Positions 16,700-24,117 of a stretch of DNA of 64,000 nt are shown here, piece after piece. The DNA comes from Robinsoniella peoriensis (GTDB lineage Bacteria > Bacillota > Clostridia > Lachnospirales > Lachnospiraceae). The notes beneath the pieces are model-generated. The model saw only the letters and a program-made list of their open reading frames with translations. It made no database searches and was not told where the DNA came from. Position 1 is the first letter of the stretch, and each line of letters opens with the position of its first letter. A program made the translations under genes and the position numbers. The stretch lies in the NCBI RefSeq assembly GCF_042680125.1, contig NZ_JBHTNY010000043.1. One strand, written 5' to 3'.

Positions 16700-18196
16700 A
16701 TGGCAAAGTATATTATGGCATTGGATGCTGGGACTACAAGCAACCGCTGCATATTATTTAATGAAAAAGGTGAGGTATGCAGTGTTGCCCAAAAGGAGTT
16801 TACACAGTATTTTCCAAAGCCGGGATGGGTTGAACATGATGCCGATGAAATATGGTCTTCCCAACTTGGTGTTGCCGTGGAGGCAATGTCCAAAATTGGA
16901 GCAGTCGCCGCAGATATTGCTGCGATTGGTATTACGAATCAAAGGGAGACGGCAATTGTCTGGGACAAGAAAACAGGATCGCCTGTTTATCATGCAATCG
17001 TGTGGCAATGCAGGAGAACTTCGGAATACTGTGATACATTAAAAGAAAAAGGTCTGACAGAAGTTTACCGGAAAAAGACAGGCCTGATTATTGATGCTTA
17101 TTTTTCGGCGACGAAAATCAAATGGATTCTGGACAATGTGGAAGGGGCCAGGGAAAGAGCAGATAAAGGGGAACTTCTATTTGGAACGGTAGAGACATGG
17201 CTTATATGGAAGCTTACGAAAGGCAGAATTCATGTGACGGATTATTCCAATGCGTCCAGGACCATGCTCTTTAATATTAAAGACCTGAAATGGGATGAGG
17301 AGATTCTGGAAGAACTTCAGATCCCGGAAAATATGCTTCCGAATCCAGTACCTTCAAGCTGTGTATACGGGATGGCAGATGCATCTTATTTTGGAGGAGA
17401 AATCCCAATTGCGGGAGCGGCGGGAGATCAGCAGGCAGCACTGTTTGGGCAGACCTGTTTTACGGCGGGAGAAGCCAAAAATACATATGGAACGGGTTGC
17501 TTTATGCTGATGAATACTGGGGAAACCCCTGTTTTTTCCAGCAATGGTTTAGTTACTACCATAGCCTGGGGATTAAACGGCACCGTCAATTATGCGCTGG
17601 AAGGATCCATTTTCGTGGCAGGAGCAGCAATACAATGGCTGCGGGATGAACTGCACCTCATAGACTCTGCTTCGGATTCCGAATATATGGCGGGAAAAGT
17701 GAAGGATACCAATGGCTGTTATGTAGTGCCGGCTTTTACCGGACTTGGTGCACCATATTGGGATCAATATGCCAGGGGCAGTATTGTGGGAATCACCAGA
17801 GGTGTCAACAAATACCATATCATTCGGGCAACCCTGGAATCTCTGGCCTATCAGGTAAACGATGTCTTAAAAGCCATGGAAGCTGACTCTGGCATAGAGG
17901 TAAGAGCGCTGAAAGTGGATGGAGGGGCAAGTGCAAATAATTTTTTGATGCAGTTCCAGTCAGATATCATAGGAGCGCCCGTACATCGCCCGGACTGTGT
18001 AGAGACAACGGCGATGGGAGCAGCATATTTGGCAGGACTTGCAGTAGAATATTGGAATAACAAAGAATCCGTTATCCAAAACTGGCAGGTTGACCGTGTC
18101 TTCAAACCGGCAATGGCGGAAAAGGAGCGGCTTAAGAAGATTAAAGGATGGGACAAGGCCGTGAAGTATGCGTTTGGATGGGCGAAGGAAGAGTAG
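16700..18196 (+). CDS. glpK: Glycerol kinase
   Basis: 498 residues, FGGY family. Phosphorylates glycerol to glycerol 3-phosphate. M-A-L-D-A-G-T-T-S-N-R-C-I at the start is the phosphate-binding loop. G-I-T-N-Q-R-E-T and the A-G-D-Q-Q-A-A-L-F-G-Q motif are specific to glycerol kinase. The ATG at 16700 is chosen for the family start MAKYIMALDAGTT and a CAGG 8 bases upstream; upstream GTG 16685 and ATG 16694 are less likely. It stands alone with its own promoter; no glpF or glpO is adjacent. It is followed by the giant palindrome. Confidence 0.95.
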   Translation: MAKYIMALDAGTTSNRCILFNEKGEVCSVAQKEFTQYFPKPGWVEHDADEIWSSQLGVAVEAMSKIGAVAADIAAIGITNQRETAIVWDKKTGSPVYHAIVWQCRRTSEYCDTLKEKGLTEVYRKKTGLIIDAYFSATKIKWILDNVEGARERADKGELLFGTVETWLIWKLTKGRIHVTDYSNASRTMLFNIKDLKWDEEILEELQIPENMLPNPVPSSCVYGMADASYFGGEIPIAGAAGDQQAALFGQTCFTAGEAKNTYGTGCFMLMNTGETPVFSSNGLVTTIAWGLNGTVNYALEGSIFVAGAAIQWLRDELHLIDSASDSEYMAGKVKDTNGCYVVPAFTGLGAPYWDQYARGSIVGITRGVNKYHIIRATLESLAYQVNDVLKAMEADSGIEVRALKVDGGASANNFLMQFQSDIIGAPVHRPDCVETTAMGAAYLAGLAVEYWNNKESVIQNWQVDRVFKPAMAEKERLKKIKGWDKAVKYAFGWAKEE

Positions 18197-18244
18197 GTTG
18201 AGGTACTGGAACTAGTATTGCAGCGAACAAATTCAGCTTAAATT

Positions 18245-18568
18245 TGGGGTTTTGTTGATTAAGACGCTTTGTAGATGTAGGTAGTGTACGGAAAGAGAAG
18301 GGGGCGGACCAGGACATTGGTTTGGAATGCTTACCGCAGAACTGGTATTTTCTAACCTTTCCGAAGCGCTTTTTGGCGGCACGCGGGCAGTGAGCTGCGA
18401 AATGCATCAGGATTTCGCAGCGAATGCCCGCGTGCCGCCAAAAAGTGCTCCGGGAAGGTTAGAAAATGCCAGATCTGCGGCCAGCTGACGGAGCCCATGC
18501 CAGTTTCCCACACCCATCTTTCTGTACACTACCTAGCATTTACAAAGCGTCTTAATCAGCTAAACCCA
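18245..18568. repeat. Giant imperfect palindrome (dispersed element)
   Basis: About 324 bp folding on itself. Outer arms: left 18245-18297 and right 18519-18568 share GATTAAGACGCTTTGTA, TAGGTAGTGTAC and AAAG as inverted copies. Inner arms: 18335-18402 and 18411-18480 pair almost throughout (CCGCAG, TTTTCTAACCTT, CTTTTTGGCGGCACGCGGGC, GCTGCGAAAT) around an 8-base loop. The section between outer and inner arms is less well paired. The left arm occurs again in inverted orientation at 1-101, so this is a dispersed family. No ORF is present. It fills most of the 529 bp between glpK and the citrate synthase gene. Confidence 0.85.
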
Positions 18569-18663
18569 AGCGTCCAGTCATTGCCACCTACTTCTGCCGC
18601 CTGCTTCCTTACCCAGCTTATAACAGCAAAGTGTTGATTCTACAAAAAATTCCCATTTCCCTA

Positions 18664-18692
18664 TTGACAATACGTGTATGATTGTATACAAT
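18664..18692 (+). promoter_or_regulatory. Promoter of the citrate synthase-gntR-icd operon
   Basis: TTGACA at 18664-18669, 17-bp spacer, TACAAT at 18687-18692. The -10 hexamer is the right half of an operator-like palindrome. Confidence 0.85.
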
Positions 18693-18697
18693 GATAC
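18676..18697. promoter_or_regulatory. Predicted GntR/FCD operator
   Basis: Half-sites GTATGATTGTA and TACAATGATAC form a 22-bp inverted repeat with one mismatched pair; the central 12 bp are perfect (ATTGTATACAAT). The core GTATAC matches the T-x-G-T-x(n)-A-C-x-A style known for FadR/FCD GntR regulators. It overlaps the -10 box, so binding should repress. The regulator is probably the GntR encoded in the same operon. Confidence 0.65.
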
Positions 18698-18725
18698 AAA
18701 ATAAACCCTTAGGAGAGATTGAATC

Positions 18726-20117
18726 ATGGATAATCGACGCGTTAAAATGGATTCCCACACAAACTTGCTGCAGTTAGAAGAGCATATGTATCATTTAGTT
18801 GACGTAGAAACGCCAAATGTTTTCCGTAACCTGTTTCCTTATGATGAAGTACCGAAGATTGCCTTCAATGACCGTATTGTGCCGCACCATATGCCGGAAG
18901 AGATCTGGATTACAGATACTACGTTTCGTGATGGGCAGCAGTCCCGCGCACCTTATACCACAGAACAGATTGTGACATTATTTGATTATTTTCATAAACT
19001 GGGCGGACCAAACGGTAAGATTCGTCAATCCGAATTTTTCTTATACAGCAAAAAGGACAGGGACGCTGTCTATAAATGTATGGAACGAGGCTATAAATTT
19101 CCGGAAGTCACCAGTTGGATCCGTGCCAGTAAAAAGGATTTTGAATTAGTTAAAGATTTGGGGATGAAGGAAACCGGAATTCTGGTAAGCTGCTCGGATT
19201 ACCATATCTTCTACAAGATGAAGATGACAAGAAAGCAGGCAATGGAACATTATCTCAGTGTAATTAAGGAATGTCTGGAGACCGGTGTCAGTCCAAGATG
19301 CCATCTGGAAGATATCACACGTGCAGATATTTATGGATATGTAATTCCATTCTGCGTAGAATTGATGAAATTGATGGAAGAATACCAGATTCCAATTAAA
19401 GTGCGCTGTTGTGATACCATGGGGTATGGCGTAAACTATGCCGGTGCTGTAATTCCCAGGTCTGTACAGGGAATTATTTATGGTATTATGACACATGCAG
19501 GCGTGCCTTCTGAGCTAATTGAGTGGCATGGGCACAATGATTTTTATAAAGCAGTCAGCAATTCCACAACTGCATGGCTTTACGGAGCGGCAGGCGTAAA
19601 CTGTTCCCTTTTTGGAATCGGAGAACGTACGGGAAATACTCCGATTGAGGCGATGGTATTTGAATATGCACAGCTTCGGGGTACACTGGATGGTATGGAT
19701 ACAACTGTTATTACGGAAATGGCAGATTATTACCAGAGAGAGATCGGGTATCACATCCCTTCCAGAACACCATTTGTAGGGCAGAATTTTAATGTGACGA
19801 GAGCAGGTATTCACGCTGATGGTTTATTGAAAAATGAAGAAATCTATAATATTTTTGATACAGAAAAGTTCCTGAACCGACCGGTACTGGTTGCTGTTTC
19901 CAATACGTCCGGGCTGGCTGGAATTGCACATTGGATTAATACATACTATCGCCTGCCGGAAGAAAAGCGCCTGTCAAAGGATGCGCCACTTGTTGAAATG
20001 GTGAAAAATTGGGTGGATAAAGAGTATGAAGATGGTCGTGTAACAGTAATTACTGATAATGAACTGATAAAAGTCATTGATGACTGTTGCAAAAAATTGA
20101 ATTATGTTTTAGTATAG
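18726..20117 (+). CDS. Re-type citrate synthase
   Basis: 463 residues, DRE-TIM metallolyase family (isopropylmalate/homocitrate synthase-like) rather than the usual Si-citrate synthase fold. D-T-T-F-R-D-G-Q-Q near residue 61-69 and the metal-binding H-G-H-N-D near residue 265 are seen. The extended N-terminus ahead of the barrel and the Q-S-R-A-P-Y-T segment fit the (Re)-citrate synthases of anaerobic clostridia. It condenses acetyl-CoA with oxaloacetate to citrate. The operon continues with a GntR regulator and isocitrate dehydrogenase, pointing to 2-oxoglutarate/glutamate synthesis. Homocitrate synthase is the main alternative. AGGAGA precedes the ATG. Confidence 0.82.
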   Translation: MDNRRVKMDSHTNLLQLEEHMYHLVDVETPNVFRNLFPYDEVPKIAFNDRIVPHHMPEEIWITDTTFRDGQQSRAPYTTEQIVTLFDYFHKLGGPNGKIRQSEFFLYSKKDRDAVYKCMERGYKFPEVTSWIRASKKDFELVKDLGMKETGILVSCSDYHIFYKMKMTRKQAMEHYLSVIKECLETGVSPRCHLEDITRADIYGYVIPFCVELMKLMEEYQIPIKVRCCDTMGYGVNYAGAVIPRSVQGIIYGIMTHAGVPSELIEWHGHNDFYKAVSNSTTAWLYGAAGVNCSLFGIGERTGNTPIEAMVFEYAQLRGTLDGMDTTVITEMADYYQREIGYHIPSRTPFVGQNFNVTRAGIHADGLLKNEEIYNIFDTEKFLNRPVLVAVSNTSGLAGIAHWINTYYRLPEEKRLSKDAPLVEMVKNWVDKEYEDGRVTVITDNELIKVIDDCCKKLNYVLV

Positions 20118-20140
20118 TAGGCAGGGCAGGAGGAATCATT

Positions 20141-20842
20141 TTGAGTAATCATGAAATGCTTAAAGAAGTAAATGATAAATATTCGCTTCGTGGAAGGGTG
20201 TTCCATACCATACGGGAAGATATTTTAAATGGCAGATACCGCCAGGAAGAAGAACTGCGGGAAACTGCTATCGGTGCAGAATTAGGTGTAAGCCGGACTC
20301 CGGTGCGGGAAGCCTTAAGACAGCTGGAGCTGGAAGGTCTGGTAAAGATCGTTCCAAATAAAGGTGCTTATGTGACCGGAATTACCCCCGCAGACGTCAA
20401 GGATATTTATATGATCCGTGCAAGGCTGGAAGGATTATGTGCCAGAATGGCTGCAGAGTCCATCACTCCAAAAGAGCTGGAGCATTTGGAAGAAATCATA
20501 ATGTTAGCGGAATTCCATGAGAAACAGAAGCATTATGAGCAATTATTTTCGTTAGACAGCAAGTTTCATGAAACTTTATATGAAGCCTGTCAGAGTAAAA
20601 TGCTGGAACATTTGTTGTCGGATTTCCACCATTATGTACAAAGGGCCCGTAAGCTGGCGCTGAAGCATCAGGAAAGGGCAGAAAAGTCGACTTATGAACA
20701 CCGACAGATATTAGAAGCAATCCGTGAACGAAATCCGGATAAGGCAGATGAACTGGCTACGCTGCATATTATGAATACGATACATAATATGAATCATTAC
20801 AAGATAGAAAACATTTTAGATGAAAATGGAGGACAAGCATGA
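20141..20842 (+). CDS. GntR family regulator, FCD subfamily
   Basis: 233 residues from a TTG start at 20141 behind GGCAGGAGG. The N-terminal winged helix covers about residues 15-80 (A-E-L-G-V-S-R-T-P-V-R-E-A-L-R-Q-L). The C-terminal FCD ligand-binding domain has the conserved metal-binding D-x3-H pattern (L-D-S-K-F-H-E-T-L) and later His residues. It lies between citrate synthase and icd and overlaps icd by 4 bp (ATGA). The ligand may be citrate, 2-oxoglutarate or a related acid; this is inferred from the neighbours only. It probably autoregulates at 18676-18697. Confidence 0.9.
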   Translation: MSNHEMLKEVNDKYSLRGRVFHTIREDILNGRYRQEEELRETAIGAELGVSRTPVREALRQLELEGLVKIVPNKGAYVTGITPADVKDIYMIRARLEGLCARMAAESITPKELEHLEEIIMLAEFHEKQKHYEQLFSLDSKFHETLYEACQSKMLEHLLSDFHHYVQRARKLALKHQERAEKSTYEHRQILEAIRERNPDKADELATLHIMNTIHNMNHYKIENILDENGGQA

Positions 20843-22041
20843 GCAAAATTCAGATGAAGACACCGTTGGTAGAGATGGATGGAGATGAAATGACAAGGAT
20901 TCTTTGGCAGATGATCAAAGATGAATTACTGAATCCTTTTATTGAACTCAATACTGAATACTATGATTTAGGACTGGAACACCGCAATGAGACAGATGAC
21001 AAGGTGACATTTGACAGTGCATATGCAACCAAGAAATACGGTGTAGCAGTGAAATGTGCGACCATTACGCCAAATGCTGCCAGAATGCCGGAATACAATT
21101 TAAAAGAAATGTGGAAAAGCCCTAATGGCACTATCCGTGCGATCTTAGACGGAACGGTATTTCGTACTCCGATTATCGTAAAAGGAATTGAGCCATGTGT
21201 GAAAAATTGGAAAAAGCCAATCACAATTGCCAGACATGCATACGGAGATGTATATAAAGCTACAGAAATGAAAATTCCGGGAGCAGGTAAGGCAGAGCTT
21301 GTCTATACAGATACAGACGGTAATGAATCCAGAGAGCTGATTCATGATTTTACAGGAGCAGGAATCCTTCAGGGTATGCATAATGTAAATGATTCCATTG
21401 AAAGCTTTGCTAAAAGCTGCTTTAACTATGCACTTGATACCAGGCAGGATCTTTGGTTTGCTACAAAAGACACCATTTCTAAAAAATATGACCATACATT
21501 CAAAGACATATTCCAGGAGATCTTTGATGCAGAGTATGCCAAAAAGTTCGAAGAAGCAGGCATTACTTATTTCTACACACTGATTGATGATGCGGTTGCC
21601 CGTGTTATGAAATCAGAAGGCGGTTACATCTGGGCTTGTAAAAATTATGATGGAGATGTAATGAGTGATATGGTTTCTTCTGCGTTTGGTTCTCTTGCTA
21701 TGATGACCTCTGTATTAGTATCTCCGGAAGGCTTCTTTGAGTACGAAGCTGCCCACGGTACCGTACAGAGACATTATTACAAACACTTAAAGGGCGAAGA
21801 AACTTCCACAAATTCCGTTGCAACCATTTTTGCATGGACCGGTGCACTTCGTAAACGCGGTGAACTGGATGATAATAAAGAATTAATGGAGTTTGCTGAC
21901 AAACTGGAAAAAGCTACGGTAAAGACCATCGAAGATGGCAAAATGACAAAAGACTTAGCGCTGATTACCAGTACTCCAAACCCGGTTGTATTAAACAGCG
22001 AAGATTTCATTAAAGCAGTACGTGCTGAACTGGAGATTTAA
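20839..22041 (+). CDS. icd: NADP-dependent isocitrate dehydrogenase (type II)
   Basis: 400 residues. Oxidatively decarboxylates isocitrate to 2-oxoglutarate. The start MSKIQMKTPLVEMDGDEMTR, the P-N-G-T-I-R substrate loop and A-H-G-T-V-Q-R-H-Y cofactor motif are those of the dimeric type II (eukaryote-like) class, typically NADP-specific; R-H after the H-G-T-V motif supports NADP. Its start overlaps the gntR stop, so translation is coupled. Together with the Re-citrate synthase, it gives two of three steps from acetyl-CoA to 2-oxoglutarate. Aconitase is not in the window. Confidence 0.95.
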   Translation: MSKIQMKTPLVEMDGDEMTRILWQMIKDELLNPFIELNTEYYDLGLEHRNETDDKVTFDSAYATKKYGVAVKCATITPNAARMPEYNLKEMWKSPNGTIRAILDGTVFRTPIIVKGIEPCVKNWKKPITIARHAYGDVYKATEMKIPGAGKAELVYTDTDGNESRELIHDFTGAGILQGMHNVNDSIESFAKSCFNYALDTRQDLWFATKDTISKKYDHTFKDIFQEIFDAEYAKKFEEAGITYFYTLIDDAVARVMKSEGGYIWACKNYDGDVMSDMVSSAFGSLAMMTSVLVSPEGFFEYEAAHGTVQRHYYKHLKGEETSTNSVATIFAWTGALRKRGELDDNKELMEFADKLEKATVKTIEDGKMTKDLALITSTPNPVVLNSEDFIKAVRAELEI

Positions 22042-22061
22042 ATAAAAAATATTTATGCAGG

Positions 22062-22097
22062 GCATATCAGAATCAGATTGGTTTTGATATGCTTTTT
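22062..22097 (+). terminator. Terminator of the citrate/isocitrate operon
   Basis: GCATATCA / TGATATGC stem followed by TTTTT. Its stem, loop and flank resemble the terminator at 23026-23067. Confidence 0.75.
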
Positions 22098-22186
22098 GAG
22101 TATCTAAGCAGCAGTTCTGTAGATGCCAATTTATCCTGACGATGATAAAATTGAGTTATATTGTTCGAATAGGGGGAAGGATATTA

Positions 22187-22528
22187 ATGAATGATGTACT
22201 TGAAAATAAACTTAAAAGAGTAATTTTGGATATTAAAGTTTTACATATATTAATGGCAAGACCATATTATGAAGATGAATTATTACAGGAAGTTAAAAAT
22301 GATTCTAGAATTTTTGCTTCGTTAAAGGAAGGAATGTTCTATGCAAGGTTATGTGGATTACATGATCAGGAGTACATATTCTGTCAATCAGAATTTAATA
22401 AAAGTAAATCCAGATTATTAAAAATGTATAGTATTACGGAATCGGGTAAATTACAGTTAAATAAATGTAAGAAAATGTGGGAATTTGTTACGGAAGAAAT
22501 GTCTGTGATTCTGGATAGGGAGGCATAG
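22187..22528 (+). CDS. PadR-like transcriptional regulator
   Basis: 113 residues from ATG 22187, preceded by GGGGGAAGGA. Winged-helix pattern: an N-terminal L-H-I-L-M-A-R-P-Y-Y-E-D-E-L-L segment, a recognition-helix region near residue 40, and Y-S-I-T-E-S-G-K-L-Q-L wing near residue 85. This matches PadR-like regulators that are commonly paired with HAAS-domain membrane proteins, as here. It ends 1 bp before the next gene. AT content is higher than in the flanking operons, which hints at separate acquisition. Confidence 0.75.
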   Translation: MNDVLENKLKRVILDIKVLHILMARPYYEDELLQEVKNDSRIFASLKEGMFYARLCGLHDQEYIFCQSEFNKSKSRLLKMYSITESGKLQLNKCKKMWEFVTEEMSVILDREA

Positions 22529-22529
22529 A

Positions 22530-23003
22530 ATGGATGAAAAACAATACATAAAAAGTATACTCTTATATACAAGGTGTGGTTTTAAGAAAAAGAAAGAGTT
22601 ATATAATATTCTGTCAGATATTGTAGTAGAGAAAAAAGAAAATGGCATGAATATGAAAGAGATTATGACATCCATAGGAACACCGGAGGAAGTTGCTTGT
22701 GAATTAAATATTTACTTATTGGAAAAAAAACAATATATAGATCAAAAGATTTTAAAGATTTATAAGACCTGTAAATATTTAAGCTATGCTGCCATTATTG
22801 GATTTTGTATAATTGTTGGATATATTTTTATAAAGCAAAACAGTATATTGCGTTTTCTTACAGAACAAAATTCATCAACTTTTGTGGCGGGTTCATCTAT
22901 CATTAACATACAGGTATTTGTCCTGATATTACTTGCAATATTAATTGCTATTCTTTTTGGTGTTAAATATGTTATTAAAAGAAAGTATATGTGGGAAATT
23001 TAA
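22530..23003 (+). CDS. HAAS-domain membrane protein
   Basis: 157 residues. The N-terminal ~60 residues are helical and charged, with I-G-T-P-E-E-V-A-C-E-L, the signature of the HAAS (DUF1700-type) domain. Two transmembrane segments follow (about residues 83-103 and 128-148), with a short Lys/Arg-rich tail. Such proteins are usually encoded next to PadR regulators and are thought to signal envelope state to them; the function here is inferred. It starts 1 bp after the padR stop codon. Confidence 0.75.
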   Translation: MDEKQYIKSILLYTRCGFKKKKELYNILSDIVVEKKENGMNMKEIMTSIGTPEEVACELNIYLLEKKQYIDQKILKIYKTCKYLSYAAIIGFCIIVGYIFIKQNSILRFLTEQNSSTFVAGSSIINIQVFVLILLAILIAILFGVKYVIKRKYMWEI

Positions 23004-23025
23004 TGATCATTAGTATAAGTATCGG

Positions 23026-23067
23026 AAAGGCATAACGGAATTTGTTGAATTTTGATATGCCTTTTTT
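23026..23067 (+). terminator. Terminator of the PadR/HAAS unit
   Basis: AAAGGCATA / TATGCCTTTT stem followed by a six-T run. Similar in sequence to the terminator at 22062-22097. Confidence 0.75.
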
Positions 23068-23078
23068 GGAGGTGAAAA

Positions 23079-23975
23079 ATGGCAGTTTACAAAGAAATTA
23101 CCTGTGCATCAGCTTGTAATAAATTAAAACGCAAAATTCCCTATGGCTGGGATTTGAATATTTATCGTGGCTGCGAACATGAATGCAGATATTGCTATGC
23201 CATGTATTCCAATGAGTATCTGGGCTCAGGAGATTATTTTGAAGAAATATATGTCAAAACTAATATTGCAGAGCAGTTGGAAAAGGAACTGAGTTCTCCC
23301 AACTGGAAAAGGGAAGTTGTAAATATTGGAGGGGTTACAGACAGCTATCAGCCTGCAGAAAGTATCTATAAACAGATGCCGGATATCCTTAAATTAATGA
23401 TCAGATATAAAACGCCCTGCATTATTTCTACAAAATCTGATCTGATCCTGCGCGACTATGATTTAATTGCTGAACTGGCAGGGATCACATATGTAAATGT
23501 AGCGGCAACTATCACTTGTATGGATGAAGGAATACGGAAAAAAATAGAACCAAACGGGGCAGAATCCGTAAAGCGGTTTCAGATGCTGAAGGAGTTTTCC
23601 AAAACCAATGCATCTACAGGACTTCATTTTATGCCGATTATTCCTTATTTGACAGACAGCCGCCAAAATGTGGATGCTCTTTACCAGCTGGCAAAAGAGA
23701 GTGAAGTGGGGTATGTATTACCCGGAACGCTATATCTTAGGGGAAAGACGAGGAATGTATTTTTTGACTTTATTTCTAAAGAATATCCCAATTTGTATGA
23801 GCCGCTGAAAACGCTGTATCAAACAGGGGGAGCACCAAAGACATATAAAAACCAACTTTATCAGATGGTAAATGAATTAAAAGAAAAATACGGTTTATCC
23901 GGCAGTTATTCTAAACTAATGAAAGAGAAGATGAACCAGCCCCAGTATACACAACTCTCATTATTCGATCTGTAG
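23079..23975 (+). CDS. SPL/Rv2578c-like radical SAM protein with clamp-binding-like tail
   Basis: 298 residues. The radical SAM motif C-E-H-E-C-R-Y-C is at residues 32-39, preceded by the N-I-Y-R-G pattern typical of the spore photoproduct lyase-related/Rv2578c family. The conserved G-G-V-T-D-S-Y-Q-P-A-E and later E-P-N-G-A segments fit that family. The last seven residues read Q-L-S-L-F-D-L; residues 292-296 equal the known bacterial sliding-clamp-binding consensus Q-L-S/D-L-F. The substrate is unknown; a DNA-linked role is inferred. GGAGG precedes the ATG. Confidence 0.85.
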   Translation: MAVYKEITCASACNKLKRKIPYGWDLNIYRGCEHECRYCYAMYSNEYLGSGDYFEEIYVKTNIAEQLEKELSSPNWKREVVNIGGVTDSYQPAESIYKQMPDILKLMIRYKTPCIISTKSDLILRDYDLIAELAGITYVNVAATITCMDEGIRKKIEPNGAESVKRFQMLKEFSKTNASTGLHFMPIIPYLTDSRQNVDALYQLAKESEVGYVLPGTLYLRGKTRNVFFDFISKEYPNLYEPLKTLYQTGGAPKTYKNQLYQMVNELKEKYGLSGSYSKLMKEKMNQPQYTQLSLFDL

Positions 23976-24035
23976 AGTGGAAATATACTGGCATGTTTGA
24001 TTGAGCGGCCGCAGGCCGGAATAACCTGTTACGAT

Positions 24036-24096
24036 AAAAACCCCATACTATAATCATCTGTGCAGAAACACAGGTATATTATGGTATGGGGTTTTT
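24036..24096. terminator. Bidirectional terminator between convergent genes
   Basis: AAAAACCCCATAC(T)ATAAT pairs with ATTATGGTATGGGGTTTTT, with A- and T-runs at the two ends. It separates the convergent radical SAM and ABC-F genes. Confidence 0.85.
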
Positions 24097-24117
24097 GATT
24101 TATCATTTCCACGCAGG

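Noticed and set aside
18335..18480. CRISPR-like or rho-independent terminator reading of the inner hairpin
   Set aside because: There are no regular spaced repeats, and the structure is far longer than a terminator; a matching copy at 1-101 makes it a dispersed element.
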